NCBI RefSeq assembly: GCF_009711165.2
Contig: NZ_WMID02000017.1
Span: 1 to 64,000, forward strand
Direction of reading: 5' to 3'
Length of the DNA stretch: 64,000 nt
DNA from: Flavobacterium sp. MC2016-06
GTDB lineage: Bacteria > Bacteroidota > Bacteroidia > Flavobacteriales > Flavobacteriaceae
Every line of letters begins with the position of its first letter. The first letter of the stretch is position 1. The notes under the pieces were generated by a model. The model saw only the letters and a program-made list of their open reading frames with translations, had not been told where the DNA came from and searched no databases. Shown in pieces: positions 1 through 8,131 of this stretch. The position numbers were made by a program, and so were the translations under genes.

Positions 1-1
1 A

Positions 2-736
2 GATGCAAATTTATGTACTGCAACACAAAGCTTTACTATTACACAGCCTGCACCTTTAGTGGCAACAGCAGGAACAAAAACTAATGTATCTTGTAACTCA
101 GGATCTAACGGTTCTGCTACTGTAAACGTAACGGGCGGAACTGGTGCATATACTTATTCTTGGGCACCAGCTGGTGGAACTGCTGCAACGGCAACAGGAC
201 TTACTGCTGGAACTTATACCGTAACGGTAACAGATGCAAATTTATGTACTGCAACACAAAGCTTTACTATTACACAGCCTGCACCTTTAGTGGCAACAGC
301 AGGAACAAAAACTAATGTATCTTGTAATTCAGGATCTAACGGTTCTGCTACTGTAAACGTAACGGGTGGAACTGGTGCATATACCTATTCTTGGGCACCA
401 GCTGGTGGAACTGCGGCAACTGCAACAGGACTTACTGCTGGAACTTATACCGTAACGGTAACAGATGCAAATTTATGTACTGCAACACAAAGCTTTACTA
501 TTACACAACCAATAATACTTGCTGCTACAGTTACACAAACTAATGTAACTTGTATTGGAGGAACAGACGGATCGGCTGGTGTAACGGTTACTGGTGGTAC
601 AGGAACTTATAGCTATATTTGGTCTCCATCTGGAGGTACAGCGGCTTCTGCTTCAGGATTGACAGCTGGTAATTATTCCGTAACAATTACAGATGCAAAC
701 GGATGTACTCTTACAAAATCTATAGTAATATCAACT
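2..736 (+). repeat. 231-bp tandem repeats inside the adhesin gene
   Basis: Two full units, 50-280 and 281-511, have a period of exactly 231 bp (77 codons). The tail of a further unit lies at 2-49 and a strongly diverged unit at about 512-736. The two full units differ at only about five bases, all synonymous. Confidence 0.92.
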
Positions 737-2254
737 ATACCAGATGTAACAGCTCCAGTGCCAAATGTTGCAACACTTCCAAGTATAAACAACTACTGTT
801 CTATTTTAGCATCAAACATTCCTATTCCTACTGCAACTGATAATTGTGTTGGAATAATCAATGCAACAACAACAGATCCTTTAAATTATACATCTGAAGG
901 TACTTATGTTATTACATGGACTTATAATGATGGACACGGAAATACGGCAACTCAAAATCAAACTCTTAATGTAACTGCTTCTCCTTTAGGATTGGTAACT
1001 TTTAACGATGTTGAGTATACCTATAACGGAAGTCTACGTACTAATCAAGTACAAAACCTTCCTTTAGGAGCGAGTGTTGCATATGCTATAACACCTGCAG
1101 GTTCAACTGCAAATGGAGCAATCAATGCAGGAATTTATAACATTACTGCAACAGTATCTCCTTCGGCAAGTATGCCAAATTGTTCTCCAATTGTTCTAAC
1201 GGCAAAACTTACGATCAAAAAAGCAGCACAGCTGATTACTTTTGGTGCTCTGCCTATAAAATCTCTTGGTGGAACTAACAGTTTTAATCTAGATGCTACA
1301 TCAAGTTCAAGTTTAGCAATACGTTACACTTACACCTACGCTTCTGCTTTACCTGCAGCAACTGTTTCAAATACAGGCGTAGTAACTCTTTTAAAACCTG
1401 GTACAATTACTATTACAGCGCATCAAGATGGTGACACTAATTATCTGCCAGCTGTTGACGTTTCTCAAATTCTTATCATTAAAAATGATAATGCAGTTAT
1501 TCCACAAATTACTATTGGAACAACAGTATATAGTAATCCTCCAAAGGATATTAATTATTTGATGTCATGTGGAGAAGGTAATTTAAATGTTTCTATTTTA
1601 AACAATATGAATGCAACTATCACTCCATCAACTAATTTTATAATTGATGCACCAAAACCAGGTATTTACAAACAAAATATCAAGGTTACTTCAGAAGATG
1701 GATCTACTGTTAATAATTACAGTATAACAGTAGAAAAACCTTTCGGTTTCTTTGATATCGTTCGTCAGAAATTTAACAACGTACTTCTTGTAAATAATAA
1801 CCCTCAAACAAATGGAGGTTATGAATTTGTTTCTTACCAATGGTTTAAAAATGGGCAATTAGTAGGAACTGGTCAATATTATTCTGCAGGAAACAGCGTA
1901 AACGATCAATTAGATCCAACTGCTGATTATTCGGTAAAAATGACTACTAAGGATGGAAAAGTATTGCAGACTTGTACCTCAAAAATTGCAATTCAAAATA
2001 CATTGAAAGCACAACTTTATCCAAATCCAGTTGCAATAGGAAAAACGGTTACTGTAGAAACTGACTTCCCTCAAGAAGAGTTAGAAAACATGCAGATAAG
2101 CCTATATTCTGTTTCAGGCCAATTGATAAAAACAGTACCGTCATCAAAAGTAAAAACAGAAATACAATTACCTGAAGCAACTCAGGGCAATGTTTACCTT
2201 GTAGTAATTGAAACTGCAAACATCAAAAAAACATTAAAAGTAATTGTAAAATAA
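2..2254 (+). CDS. Cell-surface adhesin with SprB-type repeats and T9SS sorting domain (5' end outside window)
   Basis: The frame is open from base 2, so this is the C-terminal 750 residues of a larger protein; the GTG at 59 is not a real start. Order seen: SprB-like repeats (Thr/Gly/Ala rich, each with SYxW and a TxTDANxC core) to about base 740, a HYR-like domain with DNC and a Y-rich end (about 745-985), an MBG-like beta domain ending near 1480, a linker, and a T9SS type A sorting domain from the LYPNP motif near 2015 to the end, with VSGQLI and a basic KTLKVIVK tail. Known for such proteins: export by the type IX system and a role in adhesion or gliding. The adjacent barrel protein may be a partner (inference). 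Assignment to the SprB-repeat class is firm; the ligand is unknown. Confidence 0.9.
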   Translation, partial: DANLCTATQSFTITQPAPLVATAGTKTNVSCNSGSNGSATVNVTGGTGAYTYSWAPAGGTAATATGLTAGTYTVTVTDANLCTATQSFTITQPAPLVATAGTKTNVSCNSGSNGSATVNVTGGTGAYTYSWAPAGGTAATATGLTAGTYTVTVTDANLCTATQSFTITQPIILAATVTQTNVTCIGGTDGSAGVTVTGGTGTYSYIWSPSGGTAASASGLTAGNYSVTITDANGCTLTKSIVISTIPDVTAPVPNVATLPSINNYCSILASNIPIPTATDNCVGIINATTTDPLNYTSEGTYVITWTYNDGHGNTATQNQTLNVTASPLGLVTFNDVEYTYNGSLRTNQVQNLPLGASVAYAITPAGSTANGAINAGIYNITATVSPSASMPNCSPIVLTAKLTIKKAAQLITFGALPIKSLGGTNSFNLDATSSSSLAIRYTYTYASALPAATVSNTGVVTLLKPGTITITAHQDGDTNYLPAVDVSQILIIKNDNAVIPQITIGTTVYSNPPKDINYLMSCGEGNLNVSILNNMNATITPSTNFIIDAPKPGIYKQNIKVTSEDGSTVNNYSITVEKPFGFFDIVRQKFNNVLLVNNNPQTNGGYEFVSYQWFKNGQLVGTGQYYSAGNSVNDQLDPTADYSVKMTTKDGKVLQTCTSKIAIQNTLKAQLYPNPVAIGKTVTVETDFPQEELENMQISLYSVSGQLIKTVPSSKVKTEIQLPEATQGNVYLVVIETANIKKTLKVIVK

Positions 2255-2262
2255 ATAAAAAC

Positions 2263-2293
2263 TGCTAGTGCTGTTTTAAAAGCAGCACTAGCA
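2263..2293 (+). terminator. Hairpin after the adhesin gene
   Basis: A perfect 11-bp inverted repeat (TGCTAGTGCTG at 2263-2273 and its complement at 2283-2293) with a 9-nt loop follows the stop codon. There is no clear T-run, and the next gene starts 14 nt later, so it may be a terminator or an attenuating or processing hairpin. Confidence 0.5.
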
Positions 2294-2307
2294 TAAAATA
2301 ATGTAAG

Positions 2308-3162
2308 ATGAAAAAATATATAATAAGCCATATAGCATCAATATCTTTGATTACTATACTTTTAGGCATATGTGGAAACGGTTATAGTCAAGAAAAAAAA
2401 CACGAACTTTCTGTTTCCGTTGGTGGTCCGTTTTCTTTTCTAAAATATCAAACAAGTGGTGAAGTAGTTAATGGAAATGGATTTAATGCTGGTCTTCGAT
2501 ATTCCTATTATTTAAATGAAGTGTTAAGTCTTGGTATCGGAGTAGAATATCAAACTTATAGTTCTGATGTAAAATATCAAGTACTTTCGGGAGCTTATAT
2601 GACTACTGATGCTGAAGATGAAAATTTTCAATTTAGATATGCAGCAACAAATTTAAGAGAACAACAAAAATTAGGATATATTAATATTCCAATCGGTATT
2701 CAATATGAAACTCCGGGAACAACCCAATTATATCTTGCTGCCGGCGCTAAAATTGGATTTGCTGTAAACGGTAATTACGAAACTACCATGCAGAATCTAA
2801 CTACCAGCGGGTATTATCCGCAATATAATGTAGAATTATTTTCTCCTGCTTTTGCTGGTTTTGCAAGTACAAACAATGTAAAAGTGGGCAAACAAGATCT
2901 CAATACAGAAGTTTCTTATTCGGCTACTTTTGAAACTGGAGTTAAACAAGCAATTGGAGACAAAAAATCACTTTACATCGGATTGTATTTAGACTACGGA
3001 TTGAATAATATTTATAACAAGGATGACAGTAAACACACAGTTCAATACAATGCAGAACTTCCTGTACAATTAGGATACAACAGTGTATTAAACTCACAGT
3101 CAACTTTTGGAGATGTCAGATTGGTTTCTTACGGACTTAAATTAAGATTTGCAATTCGCTAA
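2308..3162 (+). CDS. Outer-membrane beta-barrel protein
   Basis: 284 residues with a signal peptide (hydrophobic residues 8-24, cut after the GYSQ region). The rest has alternating aromatic/polar beta strands, for example LRYSYYLNEVLSLGIGVEY and LYIGLYLDYGLNNIY, and ends in LKLRFAIR, typical of PorT/OmpA-like eight-stranded barrels of Bacteroidota. It follows the adhesin gene by 53 bp on the same strand, so it may serve that surface protein; it lacks the sequence look of the usual PorP/SprF partner, so that link is only inference. Confidence 0.75.
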   Translation: MKKYIISHIASISLITILLGICGNGYSQEKKHELSVSVGGPFSFLKYQTSGEVVNGNGFNAGLRYSYYLNEVLSLGIGVEYQTYSSDVKYQVLSGAYMTTDAEDENFQFRYAATNLREQQKLGYINIPIGIQYETPGTTQLYLAAGAKIGFAVNGNYETTMQNLTTSGYYPQYNVELFSPAFAGFASTNNVKVGKQDLNTEVSYSATFETGVKQAIGDKKSLYIGLYLDYGLNNIYNKDDSKHTVQYNAELPVQLGYNSVLNSQSTFGDVRLVSYGLKLRFAIR

Positions 3163-3190
3163 ACTTTCTATTTTTTTAACCTCATGACTA

Positions 3191-3226
3191 AAAAGAGAGC
3201 ATGCTAAAATTAGTATGCTCTCTTTT
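3191..3226. terminator. Bidirectional intrinsic terminator
   Basis: A perfect 12-bp stem (AAAAGAGAGCAT at 3191-3202, complement at 3215-3226) with a T-run on one side and an A-run on the other lies between convergent genes ending at 3162 (+) and 3246 (-). Confidence 0.9.
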
Positions 3227-3245
3227 TTATTTTTCAATTCAGGAG

Positions 3246-4049
3246 TTATTTCTCTAAGTGTTTTAAATCATCTACCGAATAAAACTTAAGATTATTTTCA
3301 ACCGCAAATGCACAAAGCTGTTTCAACAATCCAATAGGAGTTTCTAATCTCTCATTTGCTTTATCAACCGTTTTATGCCCGTAAAAAATGACAATTTTGT
3401 TGTGTTCCTTCGCGTAAAGCAATAAACTTTTATAATATTCTAAATTAAACTGTTCATAATCATCATCAATACCTAAACCATAAATAACACGATTATTTTC
3501 ATAGTAACAATACTGGCTTTTTGGCTCAAGTTCTCCGTAAGTAGTTCCCCTTATAAAATCAAAATATTTCAGTAGCCTTTTGTCAAGTTCGCCATCTCTA
3601 GCACCATCAGGATAAGCAAAAGACTTAATATTAAAACCATCCTTATGCATGATTTTTTTAAGTGGAAGAATTTCATTTTTAATATAAGCATCTAGTCCGT
3701 ATTGTCCTGCGTATTTTACCGCATTTTCATGATTATAACCATGTCCGGCAATATCATGTCCCATATTTTGAAGGTAATGCAGTTTTTCTTTTTGATCTTT
3801 TGTGAATGCACTGTATTTGCAGATAAAAAAGGTAGCCTTCCAATTAAATGGACGAAGCTCTTTTTCTGCATTATACCAAGTATCTACATAATCATCATCG
3901 AAAGTTAAAACAATTCCAGGCTGATAACCAGATTGCTTTTTAAGGGGACTAGGACTGGCAACAGCATTAGTAAGATCAGTGGTTATAAGAAGTATTACAA
4001 TAAGGCTGATGGAAGATAACAGCAGTAATAATAGTTTGGGTTTTGTCAT
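3246..4049 (-). CDS. Polysaccharide deacetylase family protein, membrane-anchored or secreted
   Basis: 267 residues. An N-terminal hydrophobic segment (residues 5-24) acts as signal or anchor. The NodB homology domain follows: TFDDD at 49-53 with the catalytic and metal-binding aspartates, GHGYNH at 102-107 giving the two metal-binding histidines, and a later FAYPDGARDGEL motif 3. The family removes acetyl groups from N-acetylated sugars of peptidoglycan, chitin or exopolysaccharide; substrate here is unknown. It lies 64 bp downstream of a tetR-type gene on the same strand and could be co-transcribed with it. Confidence 0.85.
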   Translation of the reverse strand: MTKPKLLLLLLSSISLIVILLITTDLTNAVASPSPLKKQSGYQPGIVLTFDDDYVDTWYNAEKELRPFNWKATFFICKYSAFTKDQKEKLHYLQNMGHDIAGHGYNHENAVKYAGQYGLDAYIKNEILPLKKIMHKDGFNIKSFAYPDGARDGELDKRLLKYFDFIRGTTYGELEPKSQYCYYENNRVIYGLGIDDDYEQFNLEYYKSLLLYAKEHNKIVIFYGHKTVDKANERLETPIGLLKQLCAFAVENNLKFYSVDDLKHLEK

Positions 4050-4113
4050 TTACTCTTGAGATTATATAACCAAATATAATCATTAATCTGAAAGACTAAA
4101 CCTGTAAAATAAT

Positions 4114-4689
4114 TTATGCGAAATTCTCATTATTCAGAAAATCTTTGTTTACATATTTATCAAAAAATGAAACTATGTACTTATTATCGCTCACTTGATC
4201 ATTTTTGTAGTTCATTAAAAAATAATAAATAAACTTCATATAAAAATCAGATGCCTCATTTATGTCAGCACCGGGAATCAGATAATTCTCTTTTTTTGCT
4301 TCTTCAATTAAAGGAAAAACAATCGCAGTTTTAAAAGTTTTATTATACTCCTGAATTTTGTTTTTTAAAATAGGATGCTTTCTTAAATCATAATAAAACA
4401 TACTGTGAGATTCTGAAAGATGATCAAAGGTAATTTGATACACCTTGTATAATTTTTTAATCGGATTATCAGAATTAGACTGAACATAAGACAATTTAGT
4501 TTGAAGATCATTATTCATAAAATCAAGACATTCGCTCAAAAGATGTTCTTTATTTCCGAAGAATGAATGGAGTTTTGCTTTAGAAACGCCCACTTTTTTA
4601 CTAATCTCATCAATAGTCATTGTACGTATACCGAATTTTTTTAAAAGCGCAGCAATTTTACACGTTACCACTTCTTGTTTTTGCTCCAT
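4114..4689 (-). CDS. TetR/AcrR family transcriptional regulator
   Basis: 191 residues. The N-terminal helix-turn-helix covers about residues 18-50 (TIDEISKKVGVSKAKLHSFF followed by GNKEHLL), and the helical C-terminal half is the usual ligand and dimer domain, rich in Phe and Tyr. It precedes the polysaccharide deacetylase gene on the same strand. Ligand and target are not deducible; no palindrome of the quality seen near other regulators in this window was found in its upstream stretch. Confidence 0.82.
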   Translation of the reverse strand: MEQKQEVVTCKIAALLKKFGIRTMTIDEISKKVGVSKAKLHSFFGNKEHLLSECLDFMNNDLQTKLSYVQSNSDNPIKKLYKVYQITFDHLSESHSMFYYDLRKHPILKNKIQEYNKTFKTAIVFPLIEEAKKENYLIPGADINEASDFYMKFIYYFLMNYKNDQVSDNKYIVSFFDKYVNKDFLNNENFA

Positions 4690-4870
4690 AACTATTTTTT
4701 TTACTCTTATATCCTATCTGTTTTACTATCTGTTTATTTTTTCTGCCACAGATTATGCGGATTAAACAGATTTATACCGTTTATTTCTTATTCCTGCAAG
4801 GTTTACAAAATCTTGTAGGTATGCTTTTTCTTTAAACATTTAAAATAGCAGTGATTATACCGATTAGTGT

Positions 4871-4911
4871 GAATGTTCCAATTTAAACACAAGCTTTTCA
4901 CTGGAACATTC
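4871..4911. repeat. Inverted repeat 3' of the alcohol dehydrogenase gene
   Basis: GAATGTTCCA (4871-4880) and its exact complement (4902-4911) are separated by 21 bp. It lies just after the end of the minus-strand dehydrogenase gene and may form a 3' hairpin, but it has no T-run. Confidence 0.45.
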
Positions 4912-4936
4912 GATACTATTCTCTATCTTCTATCCT

Positions 4937-6043
4937 CTATTTAGGCATTCTAAGAATTGCTTTAAGCGTTATTCCTTTTTCTGAATCTTCTATTGCTTGA
5001 TTAATTTGATCAAACTCATAAAACTTGATCAATTTATCAAAAGGAAACAATCCTTTTTTATACAACGTAATAAGCTGTGGAATAAAAATATCGGGAACAC
5101 TATCTCCTTCAACCACATATTGTATAGAACGTCCCATAGTAAATACTGCATTGTCGATTTCTATATTAGGAGTTGGAGCTACCGCAAGTACAACACATTT
5201 TCCCATATAGCGCAAGGAACCTACAGCTTGTGTAATAACAGCATTACGACCTGTAGTATCTACAGCATAATGTACACCACCCGGATGTATGGTATTATTT
5301 ATTTCGTCTGAAACTACCACATTAAGGCTGTTTATAACATGAGTTGCACCCAATTCTTTGGCCAATTCAAGTCGGTTGTCGTGCACATCTACTGCAATAA
5401 TCGTAGAACAGCCAGCTGCTTTTGCTGCCATAATTGCTGCTAAACCTACAGGACCAACACCAGAAACTACAATACTTTCTCCCGCAGAAGGCTGTAAAAC
5501 ATTCAATACCGTTCCCGCTCCGGTTTGAATCCCGCAACCCAAAGGACCTAGAATCTCCAATTCAACATCATCTTGTACTTTTACAACATTATTCTCAGAT
5601 GCTAACGAATACGTTGCAAATGACGACTGTCCGAAAAAGAATGCACTTACTTCTTTTCCGCTGTGATTGTGATACGGACATGAACCGTCTGTTCTTTTAC
5701 CACCAAAGTTTAACGGCATAAAATTGATACAATACGATTGATGTCCAGATTTACAATAACTGCATTTACCACAGCTTGCTGGAGCTAAAATAACGTGATC
5801 TCCAATTTTTACCTTGGTAACATTACTTCCTATTTTCTCTACAATTCCTGAACCTTCATGTCCTAATATTGCAGGCAATTCAAAAGGAATTTGAGAGTCT
5901 CGTATCGCCAAATCTGTATGGCAAAGTCCTGTTGCTACTATTTTTACAAGTATTTCTTCTGATCTTAATTCTGTATCGAGTTCTATTGTTTCAAGATTAA
6001 AACTTGTTTTTGGGGCTGATAATACTGCTGCTTTAATTTTCAT
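4937..6043 (-). CDS. Zinc-dependent alcohol dehydrogenase (aryl-alcohol dehydrogenase-like)
   Basis: 368 residues, usual length for medium-chain dehydrogenases. Catalytic zinc ligands appear as Cys41 (GLCHTD) and GHE at 61-63; the structural zinc site is Cys91, Cys94, Cys97 and Cys105; the Rossmann motif GVGPVGLA lies near residue 195. The pattern fits the NAD-dependent aryl/benzyl-alcohol or class III-like group that interconverts primary alcohols and aldehydes; the true substrate is unknown. It is 56 bp downstream of a tetR gene on the same strand, and the gap carries a candidate operator, so TetR control is likely. Confidence 0.85.
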   Translation of the reverse strand: MKIKAAVLSAPKTSFNLETIELDTELRSEEILVKIVATGLCHTDLAIRDSQIPFELPAILGHEGSGIVEKIGSNVTKVKIGDHVILAPASCGKCSYCKSGHQSYCINFMPLNFGGKRTDGSCPYHNHSGKEVSAFFFGQSSFATYSLASENNVVKVQDDVELEILGPLGCGIQTGAGTVLNVLQPSAGESIVVSGVGPVGLAAIMAAKAAGCSTIIAVDVHDNRLELAKELGATHVINSLNVVVSDEINNTIHPGGVHYAVDTTGRNAVITQAVGSLRYMGKCVVLAVAPTPNIEIDNAVFTMGRSIQYVVEGDSVPDIFIPQLITLYKKGLFPFDKLIKFYEFDQINQAIEDSEKGITLKAILRMPK

Positions 6044-6065
6044 ATTTAAAAATTTAAATTATTTT

Positions 6066-6081
6066 AACCGAATATATATTC
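6066..6081. promoter_or_regulatory. Candidate TetR operator, site 1
   Basis: AACCGAATATATATTC, containing the palindrome GAATATATATTC, lies between the tetR gene and the alcohol dehydrogenase gene. A nearly identical 16-mer (15 of 16 bases) occurs in inverted orientation in front of the tetR gene. Confidence 0.55.
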
Positions 6082-6099
6082 ATTTATAAGACAAAAAAA

Positions 6100-6681
6100 T
6101 TAGCTGCTAATACCTTTCCACATCATATTAAAACAATCGTCTATGACTTGTTTTTGCAGTGGAATGAATTTTTGAGCTATTCCGTTTGATGCCGAACGAA
6201 TGGCGCCAATAATATAACAAATCATTGTAAAAGGAGTAAACATTACCAAAACACCTTCTTTCTGACCTTTTTGAATCAGATCGTACAAGGAACTATTTTT
6301 GATTTCGAAATCTTTAATTTGTTTGTCAAAGTTGAGCTGGACATAATTAGACTGCACATATTGGTCAATAAAAACCGTTTCGTTATAATGTCTCAATCTG
6401 TATTTTAGGGTATTCATAAAAATACGCTTAAATGATATTTTTACTGGAATATTGATATCAAAACCAGCGTACATTTCTTTGGTAATTTTGTCTTCTACAC
6501 TAACGTAGGCAGCTTGTATGAGTTCTTCCTTATTTTTAAAATAAGTATAAATACTGCCTACTCCTATCCCAGCCTCTTTACTAATACGAGCAATATTGAT
6601 ACCTGCTATGCCATGAATACCGGCAATAGTAAATACAGCTTCAATAATACGCTCTTCTTTAATAGGATCTAAAGGCTTCAT
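6100..6681 (-). CDS. TetR family regulator, probable regulator of the adjacent alcohol dehydrogenase
   Basis: 193 residues. The helix-turn-helix spans about residues 24-50 (ISKEAGIGVGSIYTYFKNKE), a classic TetR signature, followed by a helical ligand domain. It is immediately upstream of the dehydrogenase gene on the same strand. Matching 16-bp sites before it and between it and the dehydrogenase suggest autoregulation and control of that gene. The ATG at 6681 lies only about 4 nt from a -7 element at 6686-6693, so the mRNA may be leaderless; no other nearby Met codon would preserve the first helix. Confidence 0.85.
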   Translation of the reverse strand: MKPLDPIKEERIIEAVFTIAGIHGIAGINIARISKEAGIGVGSIYTYFKNKEELIQAAYVSVEDKITKEMYAGFDINIPVKISFKRIFMNTLKYRLRHYNETVFIDQYVQSNYVQLNFDKQIKDFEIKNSSLYDLIQKGQKEGVLVMFTPFTMICYIIGAIRSASNGIAQKFIPLQKQVIDDCFNMMWKGISS

Positions 6682-6685
6682 ACTA

Positions 6686-6712
6686 CAAATATAATCGAAA
6701 ATATATTCGGTT
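6686..6712 (-). promoter_or_regulatory. tetR promoter -7 element and TetR operator, site 2
   Basis: On the minus strand TATATTTG (6693-6686) fits TAnnTTTG. Directly upstream, 6712-6697 reads AACCGAATATATTTTC, matching the 6066-6081 site at 15 of 16 bases. Confidence 0.6.
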
Positions 6713-6905
6713 AAATTTCCTTTAACAAATTTATAGGAGAGAATTTAAATAAAACTGAGAAACCAATTTTCAAAACTCAGAAGAAGAAATTTCGGTATAC
6801 ATTTTAAAGTATTAAAAAAAATAAGAAGTATCCAAACGATAAAAGAGAATTACACACTCCTTAGAATTAGTTGCGACTTTTATCACAAGCTTCTATCTCA
6901 TATAA

Positions 6906-7046
6906 ATGAATTACAAATTAAAAATATCGCAATTTTCTAAAGGAATTTCATTATTTAAACTAAATCTTTTGAAACACAACAACAATTTTTTGTTTAACAA
7001 TCAGAATTATCCTCTTTTCGATCCGCTGGAAGAGCTCAAAAACTAA
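6906..7046 (+). CDS. Possible 46-residue small protein
   Basis: An ATG-initiated frame of 46 codons, Lys/Asn rich, ends with PLFDPLEELKN. I do not recognise it, and it has no clear ribosome site or promoter. It may be chance in AT-rich DNA. Confidence 0.18.
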   Translation: MNYKLKISQFSKGISLFKLNLLKHNNNFLFNNQNYPLFDPLEELKN

Positions 7047-7183
7047 TAAAATCTTTCGTTTTAAAAATAAAAAGACCTTTTATCGATTAAACTAAACACT
7101 TAATCTGAAATACTGAAAATCATCAAGTTATTCATATTAATATGATTATTTTTAATAAATATATAAACTAACAAACCATAATT

Positions 7184-7300
7184 ATGTCAAAAAAGATTGT
7201 ACGTTACATCTACAGAGATACTAAAACTGGAAGATTAGTTACTGAAGAGTATGCTAAAAAAAATCCAAGCACAACAGTAAGGGAAGCTGTTTATGAATAA
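7184..7300 (+). CDS. 38-residue conserved-type small protein
   Basis: ATG at 7184 opens a 38-codon frame. The peptide starts MSKKIVRYIYRDTKTGRLVT and continues EEYAKKNPSTTVREAVYE. The RDxKTGxxVTxxYAxxxPxTTxxE pattern resembles short stand-alone proteins found in many bacteria and phages with no established function. A strong intrinsic terminator begins 5 nt after its stop, and the gene stands alone in a 980-bp gap, which supports a real, separately transcribed unit. No signal peptide or membrane segment is visible; it is basic at the start and acidic at the end. Confidence 0.65.
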   Translation: MSKKIVRYIYRDTKTGRLVTEEYAKKNPSTTVREAVYE

Positions 7301-7305
7301 CTCAG

Positions 7306-7331
7306 AAAAGCCACTTCAATAAGTGGCTTTT
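7306..7331 (+). terminator. Intrinsic terminator of the 38-residue gene
   Basis: Perfect 11-bp stem (AAAAGCCACTT at 7306-7316, complement at 7321-7331) with a 4-nt loop and a T-run. Confidence 0.9.
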
Positions 7332-7336
7332 TTTAA

Positions 7337-7661
7337 TCAAAAATTTAAGCCATTTTAAATCTTTTTAACCAAGATTAAAATAGGGTCAATAATTTTTTAA
7401 TTTCTTAATGATATCATTATAATCTATTTGGTTTATTTTTACTTTCTAAAGAAATTCAATTATATTAAAGCATATCGAAGCATTTTTATCGATAGCTAAA
7501 AACTTCAAAGATTTAAAACTTCTATAATTTTATAAGCTTTACATTTTCAAGATGAATTCCTCTTACCTAAGCTTCAACTACAAAACCAACCATCCTAAAT
7601 CCTACCAAACCTCCATCAAAAATTGAAATGTTTTATAAAAGAGTAATTCTTTGTCAAGTTG
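7337..7661. other. AT-rich intergenic stretch
   Basis: No open frame with gene-like features, repeat or promoter that I can support was seen in these 325 bases. Confidence 0.5.
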
Positions 7662-8021
7662 TTATTTTTCCTTCCCTGCAATCATTTGTCGATGCTTAAA
7701 ACCCCAATTCGCCAGCGAATCGATAACTTCTTTTAGCGTATGTCCGTAATCCGTAAGTTTATATTCGACTGTAATAGGCTGTGTGTTTAAAACTGTTCGG
7801 GTTACCAACTGATTTTCTTCTAGGTTTTTTAATTCCCGACTCAGCATTTTACCCGAAATGCCTTCTACTTCGCGCAATAAATCGGTAAATCGTAAGGTAT
7901 TAAAACACAAAGAAGCAATAATAGAAATCTTCCATCTTCCATTCAAAACATACATCGCATCATGTACTGCCATTATGTTTTTATTGCAGGTATTTCGGTC
8001 GTGTTGAGGCTCTTTTATCAT
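7662..8021 (-). CDS. HxlR family winged-helix regulator
   Basis: 119 residues. The motif GRWKISIIASLCFNTLRFTD followed by LLREVEGISGKMLSRELKNLEE is diagnostic for HxlR proteins, which sense quinones, aldehydes or oxidants through cysteines. Cysteines here are at residues 12 and 39. It is divergent from a nitroreductase-family gene, a common pairing in which the regulator represses the oxidoreductase until electrophile stress. Confidence 0.88.
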   Translation of the reverse strand: MIKEPQHDRNTCNKNIMAVHDAMYVLNGRWKISIIASLCFNTLRFTDLLREVEGISGKMLSRELKNLEENQLVTRTVLNTQPITVEYKLTDYGHTLKEVIDSLANWGFKHRQMIAGKEK

Positions 8022-8034
8022 AGTCTGTTATAGG

Positions 8035-8101
8035 TTACCTGTATGTTACAGTTACTTTTTGTCATTAGCTTACAAAAATACACTTTAACTCTTTACTTTT
8101 G
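8035..8101 (+). promoter_or_regulatory. Shared hxlR/nitroreductase control region with -7 element
   Basis: TACTTTTG at 8094-8101 matches TAnnTTTG and sets the nitroreductase transcript start near 8107. Upstream, repeats of the type GTTAC/GTTATAG occur between 8028 and 8058, including AGGTTACCT, a possible HxlR site. The operator call is tentative. Confidence 0.5.
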
Positions 8102-8131
8102 ATGCAGAAATATTTAAATCAATACAATACC

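Noticed and set aside
8099..8131. N-terminal extension of the nitroreductase from TTG 8099
   Set aside because: The TTG is part of the TACTTTTG promoter element and the family normally starts at MKLIDALKWR (8132).
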